From Caprimulgus europaeus (taxonomy: Eukaryota > Chordata > Aves > Caprimulgiformes > Caprimulgidae): DNA of 64,000 nt. The notes beneath the pieces are model-generated. The model did not search any database. It saw nothing but the letters and a program-made list of their open reading frames with translations, and had not been told where the DNA came from. The stretch covers positions 6,634,001 to 6,698,000 of the forward strand of contig OU015541.1 in the NCBI GenBank assembly GCA_907165065.1, written 5' to 3'. This document shows, in pieces, positions 38,291-51,948 of this stretch (its first letter is position 1; each line of letters opens with the position of its first letter). The position numbers were made by a program, and so were the translations under genes.

Positions 38291-41200
38291 CAAAATTTAG
38301 TTCCAATGAACTGGAGAGTATTTAAGAGATTTGGATTTATCAAAACAACAACAACAAAATAGGTAATGACTTCCTGAATGCAACTTTTTAGGGCTTAAAG
38401 CACAGATTTGAGAGTTGATCCTGTTCTTAAGGAGAAGGAAAATCATGCACTTGTGGCTGAACTTCAAACTTCCGTATTTGCACACCAGTCTCAGGAGTTT
38501 TTGCCTGAAGTTTTGATTTTAAACCACCTCTCCATAGTATTGAGCTCATGGGAAACAGCGGTGTTAGAGATAACCCTGCGAACCCACTCCAGGCACACAC
38601 TTCAAAAACACCTCCACAGGGAATAGCTGAATAGCTAAGATTAAACACACTGGGTTCTTATTTAAAGTAACTTTGTGTCTATCTGGTTTTTGGGGTTTGC
38701 CTGTTTTTTTAGGTTCTCATTAAACTCTGTGAGAAGAGTCCCTTCATTTGGGCAGAGCCACAAGAATTTCAGAAGCTCAATGTGGTCATTACTGCTAAAT
38801 TTAAACCAAGGAAAAAGATCTAGTGTCAAATAAACACTATGTATACTAGGAGGCAATATTTTCAAAACTTTTGAAGAGTGATATTCTCACAGACTGAAGG
38901 TATAAAATAAGATTGTGAGGTAGCTAAGGTTAATGATTAATAAGCAACCTTTCATGATCAACAATCCAAACTTGTTGAAAAACCATTTCCCTATCTCTAT
39001 TTATTTATTATTGATTATCATTAATTGTAAAGACTCTGACTACTGCAATATTTGCCTGATGATTTTTCATTTTTCATGAAGTCATTAGCTTATTCATCCA
39101 GATACTGCAAACACTTTCAAGTATCATAACTCAGCTACCATACAGATCATCAAATTATACAGCATTCACCTATGAAGAAAAATACCTCAGACATGAGAAC
39201 TGTACCAATAAAAGCAACGATTCACAGTTTGATAGGAACTTTATTTATAATTTGCAGAGATGGAACTTAAAACATAAAGTCAAATAGTTGGAAATTCAGA
39301 AGCAAAGTCCCTTGCAAATAGCACCTGCAATTCAATGTAGAAACGCCCTGTCTGCCATCCATGTTTTGGGACATGTAATGAGCAGACTGTGATTTTCCTT
39401 GGAGCCTCAGCATTGAAGCTTCTTTAAGTCAGAGTTTTCCCAGAGATTTTATGGTAGTATCTCAAGAAAAAGCAGCGGGGAAATAGGAGTTTTTTCAATT
39501 ATGGCATTGATCAGTTCTAGTGGTGATGAAGGAATGACTAAAACTGCAAGACAATTCCCACACAGGAGTTGGAGTTGTGTGAGGCATGGAGACTCTCAGC
39601 AACTGCACTCAAGGGCCTTTAAAGCTTCTCAGCACTGTGGTTATTTGTATAGCAGCTACAGCACTGGTAGGTTTTGCCTCTCATCCATGACAGTGAAGTA
39701 TGTCAATACGTGCTGTAGCACAGGACTCTCCACACCCTGAAAGCCCTCCCTGACGGTATGCAGCAGCATCACTTACCTGGTGCTGTCTCTGCCTTACCCA
39801 ATCTGCAGGCTGGAAAGCAGCTCTTCATTTGGGCCTCATGCTTGCTGAGATGCTCAGGTAATTTAGTTATCATGTGTGTTGCTCAGCTTTCTGATGAGAC
39901 CTCTTGAAAAGATGCAGTGGCTTTAGCATCCAAATTCAAATTCTCCTGCTCCAAAATACTCCAAGCTCAATCAGACATTAGTTGGGTAACACCTGAAACA
40001 GAGAATGGTTTATTCAACTGATGGAGCTCAGCCTCTCTCCCCTTGCTAGTTTGTTTCAGCTAAAGATGTCCATTATGTATAATACTGTATGCTTTTACTT
40101 GTAGTTTAATAATAAGTGACTTCTACAAAGCTCAGCCAGAACAGCAACTGCAAACCAGCAAGATCCCTATCAAACTACTGAAGCAATGAAGCAATATATA
40201 CCAGTCCCAAATGACATCCATAAATCCTTGCTCACTAACAGTGATATTTGTTAACAACAAAATTAACTTTTATTGCTTTCTCTCTGTGACTATATTTGCC
40301 AACACTCATTTTTGAAGCTCCTCAGATCAACCAGAACAGATAAATTAGATTAAATTAGGTTTACTGGCCAAGATGTGAAGACACAAACATAACTCTGAGG
40401 CTTATATTAAGCCATGATTTGAAGAACTTAATATAATGCACTGTACATTTGAGGCTAATAGAGGAAAAGAAAAGGAAAAGAGCTGCTATCTCTGATGCTT
40501 ACAGAACATCCTCTGGATATGCATACATAAATGGTTGCCCCCCAGACTGACATACAGCATATAGTGCTCTGTGCACAAGAGCTATAAGCCCAAATTAAAT
40601 CTGGTCTTTCACTCGAGAGGTGCCAATAGGACTGTGCTCCTAGCAAATGCTATGGACTAGTTTCTAAAATGGAAGCATAGGTGGGTCTCTGAGGTGCCAA
40701 AACAGCAGCAGGAATAGCATTCTCTTGGCTCAGATGAGCATAAAAAATGCCTGCGGTGCACAAAAGTGCTTACTGTTTCAAACAGGAGGGCAAATAAGGG
40801 TAAAGAAGTGATCAGAATACAGGAACAACCACCTCACTATTTTGTTAATTATGGACCCCAATTTTGTAGCATGCATTTTTATGTCAAAGTCATGAAGGTA
40901 GCTATAGTGACAGATAATTATTTTTGGAAGCTTGAATTATACTGGGCACTGACTCTTGCCCCAACAGCCACAGCCATGAACCCTGGGAGTCCCTGCGATG
41001 CTGTCACGGCACTGGTATCGCACCCCTGCAAGGTGCTCATCTAGGTGAAACTCAGAGTCCTACAGAGGTGACCGTGGGGAGGAGTCTCCTGAATTTTACC
41101 TAACTAGGCTGGTTTACTTATTTTCTACTTTTCACACTGGTGTCTCTGCCTGTGCCAAGGAGACAGACTTTAATACAGTACCAGCGAACACTGACCTTGG

Positions 41201-44200
41201 CTCTTACTGTGAAAAATTTGCTAAGTAAGATATAACAGGGAGATATGATTTATTTTTATCCCATCAAGATTGTCTATAGGCAGCAGGTAATATGTTTTTT
41301 AACATATTGGCTTTGTTCTGGAGTTTTCTTTGACATGTTTGTGCTGTTTATGAAGAGGAGAGGTTACGATCCTTGGCAGAAATGTAAATTACTTTAATAT
41401 TTTCTTAACAATTTTTTGGCATGAATTTATGTGAGAAACCAGAAGTGAGGATTTATGAAGGACACTTGTGACAGGTCTGCTCTGCAAAAACTGAAGAGAG
41501 AAAATAAATAAACAACATTAAAATAAATAAATAAATAAATAATAAAAATTTGAAAGCATCTCAGAACTCCTCTGATCCACCTCCAAGCAAGTTCCTAGCA
41601 ATGCACCAATATCTTTCCGTGCTCTGCCTATGCATTAATCAAATGATCTGGAATGAGACAATAGGCCAATTTAAAGTGAAAAAGTAACCAAAAAGATAAA
41701 ATTAATCTCACTCCAACTTGACTTCCTATGATTTTGCAGCTGCTCCAGTATTTTGCAAAATTCCTAAGGTTTGTCTAGTGAAGGAAACTGTGAAACTCCC
41801 ACGGGTAAGTGTCATCCCTATGGCAAAGATCAGAATGAGGCCTCATCCTGCTCCACCTCTGAAGATGTAAATGCTGCATGGGGTCTTGTTTTGGTCCGGT
41901 GAAGGGGAAAATCACTACAGTCTGGCCTGGAGATGTTTGCTGCCTTAGCTGAGCATGCAAGTGTGCAAAGCTTCTTAAAGAAGCTTATTCCTAAAACATA
42001 GCTTCTCAATGTGAAAAGGCATATTATCACTGAGCCCTTAATTTTACTGATGGGTGATTTTTGGCATGAGACACATGACCTTTGAGAGGAGAAGGTTATT
42101 CTTTAAAGAGTCAGTGACCAGGTGTCATGTGTTTTTGTGAGAATCTCCATCTACAAATAAAAGAAATAAACAAAATCTTGCCTCCTGGAGCAAACCTGAA
42201 AGACAGAGCTGGGAGAAACTCTGCTTCAGTTATATCACAAACCTTTGTCTAAAATGACTGATGCTTGCAAGTATTTTTACTGTACTGGAGTGGATGCCCA
42301 CAGAGCTGGGTCAAGACTCTCGGTAGGTTTTCCCAGGGCCAACAGGCTAGTTATTTCTAAAGTTTCTACTTCAGAGTAACTCCTTATTTTTACTCCAAAA
42401 CTTACTTATCTGGGAAACAAGTCCTCATATGCCTCTATAGTCTTACCACTGCCTTCAGAGATCTGTTGAAAGCTGAAGCATTTATACATCTCTAGTGAAA
42501 TGATATTACCTGCTTATTCCAGAAGGATTAGACTCAAATAAATTCACTAAAAAAGAGTCAGTTTAAGAAATCAACTGTTTCTGTTAAATACTGAATTAGT
42601 GAGTTTAAAGTGCTGTATGGCCTTGCATTAGCTTAACATTCAGGACTCTCATGTCCCAACTGGAAAAAACCCTAAAAAATCCACTCCAGCTCTAGCATCA
42701 GAATTCACAGTGTTGGCATTGCTGTGATCCAAGATGTGGGCTCAATATCATCCTGGCTGTGGCAGAGCACCAGGACCCGCGGTGTAGGTGAGGATGCTCA
42801 ACCTCCACTTGGAATTGAAGGAGGAGCACAGAGCTGCAGTCCCTGTCCTGGACCCCTGCCACAGAGCTTTGACCAGCTTTATGTTTCATTGTGAAATTTT
42901 GTGTGATGTCAGACCCAGAGGTGTTCTCAGATGTGAAACATTAGAGCCAGACAATAGTTATCTGGAAGAGAGAAATGGGTGCTCTATGCTGAGACTGCAA
43001 AGCTGCAGCTGCACTTTTAATTAAAACTTATGTCCTATATATCTTTGTGCATTTGAACGTTTCTTTGTTTTTAATGCATTTTTTAGATAAAGGGAGCTTT
43101 TTTTAATTATACTTCTGCCTCCTGGTGCACTGCTTCCTTATTCATTTTTGCTATCATGACTTTTTCCAATTTACGTTAACAGATTGGGCTATATCAGAGC
43201 TTCTGAGTATATTAAAGGTGACGGCAGCAAACCAGCTCTGCTTCTTGATTTGTTCAGTAGTCTCTTTAGTCACCTTTCTTTATCCCCTTCCCCACCACAC
43301 GTGCTTTAATTACTGTGACACATGTGGATCTTCAGCACAGTTGTCAAGAATAATGAATGAAGTCTCAACACTCATCAAGCCAATGCCTCAACATTTGCAT
43401 ACGTTAACATTACCATCATTCTCTGAATTTGCAGGTTAAAATTAGGCATTTTTGACTTGGGGAATTTAGCTGGAACAGTGATTCCTAAAGTGCTATTGTT
43501 CCAGTGCATTTCCTTACATAAAACAGTTTGAATTTTGGAAGTTCTGAACTCACACTTAAGTCCAGCAGAAGTCAGGGGAGGATTTTTGGCTGCTAGGAAT
43601 GAAAACCTTAGATCCTTGTGGATGTGCAAATATGAGGAACAAGGAAGCTAAAAGAAGACTGCAATGGGATTTAGAGATAAAGAAAAAGAAAGTAAAAACC
43701 TTTAAAAGAAAAATAAATAATTAATCAGAAGAATTAAGGGTTTAATTTAACTAGAAATTATAAAATTAAGAAGCAAATCACAGAAGAATTCAAAAAGATG
43801 GCACTAAACAATACATGCATCATGGCTGAGGTCTTCAGATACAGGGTTTTATGTTCATTATTCGGATGACACATGAAACAATTCCTTGCCATTAGCTTGA
43901 TAACACAACAAGTAGCAATAGGAATTTGCCTGCTTGACAATTAATAAAATGGTAGAGGAAAATAACTGAACAATGCCAAAATACTGGCAGTTAATTCTCC
44001 GGCCATTGCCTTGCTTGCTTCTCCTTGCTTATACAGAAGACTCCTTTAGTTTTCTTTTTCCAGGCAAAGATACACAACAAATTTTCCTTCGTATGTAGAA
44101 AGCAGAACATTTTTAGTAATGCTGACCCTTTAAAAGCAGGAAAATTGAGTTTAAATTTGCTTCCAAGGAACTGGACAGAAAAAATGATGATCTAGATGAA

Positions 44201-46069
44201 GGAAGCTTACTTCTGAGTTCCAGTCCTGCCACAGAATTTTGTCTTCTGAGCTCCTTTTCTGTCAAGACTCAATATCTTACAAACTGCTTGCTACAATTTT
44301 AATCTTCACGCAAAATAACTGCTGAGCATAAAGTGTGTTAACATCAATCATTCTAGAAATGTAAACAAAATAGAAGCAGTGGAATTATGAATGAAGAGTT
44401 GATTAAGAAGTGACAGCAAAGATTTGTGATAATGAAGGGATGAACAGTGCTTGTTTGGAAATGTGCCAGTTACTTGCAATTAATTTTGCTAGCTAGTCAG
44501 CAGGATACCTGCTGGCTTGCAAACAGAGTGGGCATTTTATGCATCTACAGACTCTTCAGTACTAAGATATTTGTAATTTTTTATGACTATGGGCTGGAAT
44601 AACAAAAGTACAGTAGACCTGACATAATTTGATGCTCTAACCATAGACTGTTAAAGCCCTGGCTTTCACCAAAACTGCTCCTACCTTCCTGCTGATGGGC
44701 ATGCCCAGAGCCACATCTTTGTAGGACAGATAAAGCAAGATCTCAAATCACAAACTAGCTGGGTGAATCCCAGCTAAACAGATAAGAGTGCATCCTCAAT
44801 CTATCTACCATCAAATCCTTCTCTTGTGGCTCTGAAATGAACTCTAAGCCTAATAGTATACTACTGGTCAATGAGAAAACCCCTTTGACTTCCAGGAACT
44901 ATTCACTAGCCACCTGGAGTTGGGACACATGCCTGGGGATCATGGTGGCACCATGCCTGGTGTAAATGTCCTTGCCTTACCACAGAAAGTCAGATTCTTA
45001 GAGCAAAAATGAGTGTCACAAGGATGTTACAGCACAGGATACTCACTTGAGAAGGGGCAGATGTGGGTCGCGGATCCTGCTCCATAAAATGACTAAGCAG
45101 GAGCAAAATGCCACTTTTCTTCCCAGTGAGCATATTTGCATATAGAAGAAGTTTTCTATGGTCCAATCATCAGTTCTCCTTTATAGAGTCAGGTTAACTG
45201 AAATGGACAAGCTATGACAATGACAGAGGCAGTGTGCTTTCTGAAATCGTACAGCAAACAAGTGACAGAGCTGGAGAGCTTGGCCTCGCTGTAATGACAC
45301 TCTTGTCTCTTATTCTGATCACAAGCTCATCTTGCAGTCTGCTTAAATAAAACTGAATAACCCTAGATCAAGCCTCTAGGAAAAACATATCACAATGTAT
45401 CCACAGTGTCAATGAAACAATTCCCTTATGCTCCTTAAACTCTACAGAATGTAAAAAATGCACATTTTAATCTACTAGCTGAAGTATTTAAGTATTCCCA
45501 AATGTAGGCTGTTGACTAATCAATCCCCAGCCAATCAATCTATTGAATTCAGGAATAACCAGCATCTCACATACTTTGTAATAGCTACAGTTTGAGAAGA
45601 ATTTCAAAATAACAACCAAGTCTGAACAGGTCCAATGTTTCCCTCTATTACAGACAAATTACATCAACACATTACAAAGAAAGTTCAAAGGTGGGATTAT
45701 TAAAACAAGTTTTTGCTGGTTATATGATTAGAAGCAAGAAGAAAAAGCAGGAGGTGAGAGTGTGAAGGTAAAGTAATAAAAAGAAACCAAATTATTCCTT
45801 TAATTAAAGAGTTGATTAAACTTGAAGACTTGTTATACTTCACATTTTTCATTAGCAAACATTTCTATTTAGGGGATTTTTTTTTCATTTTTTTCATTGA
45901 AGCTCTTCCAGATAGTGCACAATTTTCAGTGTGTGATTTATAGGCTTAGCCCTGCTTCTTTCAAAATTCACAGGAATCCTTGCATTGATTCAAAAACATC
46001 AGTCATTATACAAGCAAAAAACCTTTTTTGATGAATTCTCACTTCAGCCATAGTTTTGTGAATCCCAAA
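38291..46069. other. Gene-free AT-rich sequence
   Basis: It contains a short (CAA)n (38341-38357), the (TAAA)n at 41519 and an A-rich purine run (43675-43745). Frames are 104 codons or fewer and have no recognisable domain. No transposon is recognised. Confidence 0.6.
41519..41548. repeat. (TAAA)n microsatellite
   Basis: About five near-perfect TAAA units end in AATAAAAA. Similar AAATAAATAAA sequence lies just before it at 41501-41511. Confidence 0.92.
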
Positions 46070-46400
46070 TGATTTTATGTTGAAAGACTCTGATGTCACA
46101 AGATTTTAAGAATGCAATTAGTTTTTCGCTCTGTGACATTACTCGGTTGTAAATAATCTTAGGACCTACAGGCTAAGGTTATAAAATACCCTCCTCATTA
46201 TTTGTCCAGGCTCTATGTCATTGCAAACACTGGACATAGTCATGTTATTGAGATGTCTCTCAGAGGGCCAGTTAATATATGATATCTGCTGCCTTATCAG
46301 AACAATATTAGAAATTAATGAGGCTGCATTTAGTTGGTGCCAAGTAATTAAATAGAATGTAATGAAGTGCTAAATATATCCAAAACTTTAAGCTTTGTTC
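46070..46400. promoter_or_regulatory. AT-rich block resembling conserved non-coding sequence
   Basis: It contains a CRE-like TGATGTCA (46091-46098), GATATC and TTATC GATA-type sites near 46280-46298, and ATTAATGAGG and TAATTAAAT strings. No open frame of note crosses it, and it ends at a purine-rich microsatellite. It is suggested as an enhancer by appearance only. Confidence 0.18.
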
Positions 46401-46416
46401 TTTTCATGCAGAACTT

Positions 46417-46443
46417 GTGTGTGAGAGAGAGAAAGAGAAAAAG
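46417..46443. repeat. GT/GA purine-rich microsatellite
   Basis: GTGTGTG passes into an interrupted GAGAGAGAAAGAGAAAAAG run. It sits at the right edge of a conserved-looking block (46070-46400). Confidence 0.85.
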
Positions 46444-47258
46444 TGAATATAATTTAATCTTTTATGCTTCTGCCATTTAATTTTCAGCCACTCATCCAGT
46501 AAAATAGGCTAATTTCAGACTTCACTGTGTAACTGAAAACTAAAGAAATTAAATATTTTTTTAAATCAGTAGTTACAATGGCTGCTGAAACTGCCTCAGA
46601 ATCTCAGAGACTTAGATCAACTAGAGTTTTAGTCAATTGAAACTGTTAACACATGGTTAAAACTGTGTGTGCACAATCATGCACCCATCTATTCAAAATA
46701 ATTGCTGGGTAAAAAATGAAACTTTCCTCAGAGGCACCTCTTTGAAAAATCGAGGTCAAGATTACTAAGTGATTCTTCCCAGAATCTTTGGTCTGTAGAA
46801 TTTTGCAGAAAATCTGTGTAAGAGTGAAGGCATTTATCTTTTACAGTTTTCTGAAAGATACAGCCCAAAGGCAAACTCTTTCTTGGCACAACAGTTTAAA
46901 ATTGAGTGAGAGAAAAACTGATCCATGGGATGGTCTAATTCCAGATCCCTGCCTGGCCTTTGCTGGGCAGAAACTGGAAATTCAAAATGCTTAACATGTT
47001 CTCTACCTGCTCCTGGTTCAATATCTGACAGGTATCACTTACTCCTCCTAGTCAATCCTGCTTCACAATCCTGGTTCCAGTATTAGAGAATAAAATTACT
47101 GTCATTCACTGCTTGTTAAAATAAATGCAACAGTAAAGATTCCTTAGTAAGTAAAAATTCACAGGTTCTATGTGCAAAAATGCACAAATACCAGAAGATA
47201 TATGCCATATTTTGGAAGTGTTAAAAAGCACACCATTTTATTGATAAAAACACTTAAA

Positions 47259-47280
47259 CTCTCTCTCTGTCTCTCTCTGT
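47259..47280. repeat. Interrupted (CT)n microsatellite
   Basis: Five CT units, a GT, four CT units and a closing GT. Confidence 0.92.
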
Positions 47281-48628
47281 GCTTCTCTTGGGAGCTTTAA
47301 ACTAAAATGACTGATAAAATATGAAAGCTTCCATTGATTTATTGTTAATAGCAAATAAATAAATTTAGGGGAGAAAATGTGCTTTGAGACATTATTGTCA
47401 CTGAGGGACCAACAGTATCTTCAGCTTCCATATATCTCTGCAGAAATCTGTTGAAAATCTCTTTTACATATTCATGGCCATTCTAGTGGGGAATATCTAT
47501 AAGGAAAATTTTTCATTCCCTTACTATTCTGTCTAGTTTAAGGAAAAAATTAATCATCAGTATTTAACCAAAAGGTTAATACTGAAAGCATTCTTCTTAG
47601 CATGAAGTAAAAAGGATGCTTATACAAATGATTGAATAGGTGTAGAAAAAACCCAACCAAACAAAGAAAAACCAGCAATAGACTCAAGATCTATTAGGCA
47701 TTTTTAGTGAAAATTATCCAGTTTTCCTGGGAAATTGTTGGGTTTTTTTCCCTACCAATTGACTGATCGTGTTGTATCACAAAATAACTCATTTGCATTA
47801 GGTGAACGTTTGGATGGAAGATGTTCAACGAGACATTTTGGCAAAGGCTGGGTGAAGGTGACCAGTCCCTGCTGATTACTCGGTACTTAGCTTGTGCCTG
47901 AGACTGATATCGATCCAGAAATGAAATTTTCCTTTGCCTAGGTCTGTTGAGGAATGTAATCAGAGAAATGAATTGTCAGAGCATATCTACCACACACTAT
48001 TAAAGCTAGGATCTTACAAAATGAACTGGATATGAGCACTTCCTTACTTTTTTTAATTAGGAGCCCTAATATCTTGGTATAACACCAGAGAAGAGCAACA
48101 GCCTAAGGCAGGTTGGTTTCAAGTCATCTTTAGTCTTCTCTGGCTTTGAACCTTTGGCCTTTGATGACAATATGTCCCCATTTACCTATCTGTATATTGA
48201 TAATGACTACCTTTACCTTTGAGGTCTACGGATCAAAGAGACATTTTGAAATGATCCCTAAGAAAAGAGATCCCTACTAACTCTAAAAGTTAAAGCTTAC
48301 ACAGCTCAAGTTCACATTAAATGTGATGTTTTTACAACTTACACAATGCTGGTTTCTTGAAGAATTTTTTGGAAAGGACCTACGTTCACCATATGTAAGT
48401 CCTCCACCTCTATAATGACAAGTACAATCCAAGTGCATCCTAATTCCATATGGTAGATGTGCTCTGCTGCATTATGTTATGTAAGGCACGTTAGACTATT
48501 TAAATTTATGTTATTTGCAGGCATGACCTGCACATGGGATAAATCAAGGCAGGCTGACAACCTCACAACAGGAGATATTGACCCAGGAACTGGAAAAGAA
48601 AAATCTCCCAAATGCCTCCAGAAATCCC

Positions 48629-48646
48629 TTTTTTTTTTTTTTTTTT
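48629..48646. repeat. Homopolymer T18
   Basis: Eighteen consecutive T. Together with A17 at 49355-49371 it brackets about 700 bp. I found no target-site duplication and no gene-like sequence, so a reverse-oriented retrocopy is not supported. Confidence 0.95.
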
Positions 48647-49354
48647 GTTAAAACACCATTGAAAGAGAAATTTCTTGCTTTTTTGTGTGGGTCTTTGTGC
48701 TTCCTGAAAAGCTGCACCACCAGATGCTGTAGCTGGAGCTCTACAAGATTTTCCTTTGCTTGTTCTAATGTTAATAAAGAAGGAACCAAGAATAGTTGGA
48801 ACTGCTTTACTTGTTAAGAGTATTTCTAGCAGTGTATTTGCCTTGATGACAAAACCCCAAAACCCTACCATGAACTTTTGTTATCCTTTTTCTTCTGTTG
48901 CTTTGTTTATTGCTGGAGCATTTTAAAATATTTTTATTGCAGATTCTGTGCTCAATTTAGGGCTTAAAGTAAATATTATGCTCTACACTGCTACTAAAAT
49001 AAACCTTCTAGTGTAGAACATACTGGCAGCAGAGTGTGACTTATACTTTATATTTCACAAATATTATGAAGTCTTACTTAGCAGAAAATCATGGTTTCAC
49101 AGCCTAAAGCTTGTTATTTAAAATCAACATTTTTTTTGGTAAATCAAGCTCAGCACTACATAGTAATAAAATTTACCTCTAGTACGTCCATAATTTCCTG
49201 CAGTTGTGTTCTACAAGTGCTTAATAACAACTTGCTATTGAAATGCCACCCAGCTTTGCCAAACAGAAGGAAAATGCCTCAAAAAGCACTTCTCCTTTCT
49301 AGGTTCGCAGCCCAAAACCACTAAATACTGTAGAGATTTATGAGTGAAAAAGCC

Positions 49355-49371
49355 AAAAAAAAAAAAAAAAA
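49355..49371. repeat. Homopolymer A17
   Basis: Seventeen consecutive A follow GAAAAAGCC. No AATAAA signal stands at the usual distance upstream, so a processed-pseudogene tail is not supported. Confidence 0.95.
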
Positions 49372-51894
49372 GCCCACTTAACACATTGTTGCAACTCAAG
49401 ACTTGTTTACAAAACTGTGGTATTTGCCTTAGATTATAATTCACTCTAAATAGAATTATTTCACAGCTTTTTCATGCCCATTCCCTGCTGCACATTTTTT
49501 CATAACCCATTTGAACAAGAGTATAATTCCCCTGGTCTAGACACTTCGGTTGGTCACCTGAAGGACCTCGTCTACCTGCAGTTGTAACAAGTCATTGACG
49601 AAGAGCAATAGCAATTCACTTCATTAAATGACCAACAAGAACTACAGGCAAGGATTTATGGTTTCCAGAATCCCTTGCACTGGTAAGCTGAAGCGAAACA
49701 CAAAATACAAAATCCTTGGACAGAAATTTAGACATGTGTGAAGAACAGTTACTGCAGTGGGGTAGTCAATGACCTTGGATGAGGTGGCTGGGTATCAGCT
49801 GCAATAAATATTAAGTAGAACAATAAATTTAAGGGCTCTTTTGAAAAATGCAGTGTGACTCAGACACTAATCTGGTTTGTTTAACAGTGAAAAACATTTT
49901 CCCTCATAAGCTTCATATTTTTTTCCCTTACGTGGACTTAGTTCAATTGGAGACTTCTCACTCTGTGCTGCTGAAATGAAAAGACTTAATGTGTACCTTT
50001 AAACCAGGTCATTAATCTTCCATCATTCACCTCCTGTATTATGCCTTAGCTTACAGTTAATGGAATATTTAACTGCCTTAAGAGGAACAATAAATTGAAG
50101 TCAATGCTTCCCTCCGAGTTTTTAACCATAATTTCACCCAAATAAAAGAAAAACTGTTGAGTGAAACTGTTGTGATGTTTTCTTATTAGCATTTTATTTG
50201 TGAGTATACAGTGAAATTCCATTTCAGAATGTGCTAGTGAAAAAAGGATGGCTTATAAATCCCTGTATTATGAATTAAAGAGAAAGAAGTCTCTTGCCCC
50301 ATGCCACATAAGGGTGTTGGATGCTGTGAGGCTTGGGTTGAGAGGTGACATTCCTACCAGCACTCTACTTTAGACCCCTCCTTGGCAGCTTTAGCAGCCT
50401 GCTGAGACTCACGGGTGCCTCTTTACTCTCAAGTTCTCTTGTTACTATTTCTTAGTTTACCTGGTGCTGTATGACCAAGAGGCTTCTGGCATAGTGAAAG
50501 GCACTGCCTCAGAGTTCTCCTTAAGCAAAATTTGTGGCCACTTCCACCTCTCTTTTTCAGTAGCACATTCCTAACAGTCTCTCAGAACAAAAGCCTTGCA
50601 ATGAAATTACACCATGCTTAAGATTTTCGTTACAGATGCCTTTTTAAAAGCACAGTATTTTAGTAAATGAATTGTGGGTACGATTTTTTTTCCTGACTTT
50701 GGACAAAGATTTGCTAGTGTAAGGGGAAAACTGAAAAACCTAACAGCTTTGATCAGCTCAGTTCTGAGCTGCATGAATCACCTCGTGGTATGATGCAAAA
50801 CAATGTGATCTGTGGATTGGGTTACCCATAACTATTAAAGTTTCTTAGCACTTATATTTCAAATACAAGAACAAATGACCCTCTATCTGTTGAAATAGAT
50901 CTTTTATATTGGGGTAAATCAACCTGATAGTTTGTAGGTAGTTGCCTGGGAGCCTTGATTTGTCTTGATATATTTAAATGTACACCTAAGCCAAAGGGAA
51001 AGCTGAGCCGTGACAATACAGCATTGCCAGGGAGCTGAGGACCAAGGCTATTCTCCATTGCCAGCCCAGCATCACCATCTCCAGGTGGCTCCCCGTGGCT
51101 CACAGGGCCAGCAGAGCTTGTCCCTGCCTGCCTGCAGAAGCTTTTTCATGGGGGAACATGAAATGTGACAGTTGCTTTAGGAAAGAAAGTGGTGTATACC
51201 CTAATGACCAGTCAGAGATCATGCCCAGCCGGTTGATAACTGACCTCTGAGGGCAGATATTCAGCCTGTGCCCTGCCTGCAGCTGTCTGCCTGTTTGCTT
51301 GTCAGATTTTTTGCTGCATGAGACTCTCCCTTCCCCAATTATGTGCAGGCAGCAGCTTCCTGCTATGTATGTTTTGACCTTGCCCAGATGGCCTTCATGA
51401 GTTTCAAATCCTTTCCTCACTCCAGCAAGTACAATTTCTGGTGGCACGTGCCAAGAAGTAGGATCAAATTGATAGGTACATATGGCACAGCATGGCTCCT
51501 GGATCTCACAAGGGCAGACTTCCTACCGAGAGCCAGGGCAGTTGCACTGTTATGCAGGCTTCACATATAAATCACAATTACTGCTATTTACCCTCTAAGG
51601 AGGGAATCTGGCAAAATCAGGAGTGGGCCCAATGCCTCTGAACCAGATGGCTTTTGAAGAAGTTGTCCAGGAAACCATATATTTATATCAAGTATGTTTG
51701 AGAGGATGAATACAAGCCAGAAATCTCAAGTGCCTGCCCATCCTTTGCTTGCTCTTCCATCCCATGGGATAGGTCCCCTTTCAGTCTTACTCAGGAATGA
51801 ATTAACTTTCAAAATTACATTGACATTGACTGGATGTAAACTGCAGGTTTCATGTTGGCTTCAAGCAATAGGAAGCAGCATTACAAGTGAGGCC

Positions 51895-51948
51895 TTTTTT
51901 GTTTGTTTGTTTGTTTGTTTGTTTTTTTCTTTCCTTAAAAAAAAAAAA
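51895..51948. repeat. T6-(GTTT)6 microsatellite followed by A12
   Basis: T6 (51895-51900) is followed by six exact GTTT units (51901-51924) and a T-rich linker. A12 follows at 51937-51948. The T-rich and A-rich halves could pair as a hairpin. Six perfect units make length variation between individuals likely. Confidence 0.95.

Larger units (their letters stand above)
46444..51894. other. Gene-free AT-rich sequence
   Basis: It contains the (CT)n at 47259, T18 at 48629 and A17 at 49355. Frames around 48544-48871 on both strands are runs of Phe or Lys caused by T18 and are not genes. 50960-51140 is slightly GC-richer, with no recognisable content. Confidence 0.6.

Noticed and set aside
48544..48871. 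Frames rich in Phe or Lys on both strands
   Set aside because: They are produced by the T18 homopolymer.
49321..49371. Poly(A) as a processed-pseudogene tail
   Set aside because: No polyadenylation signal, target-site duplication or gene-like sequence lies upstream.
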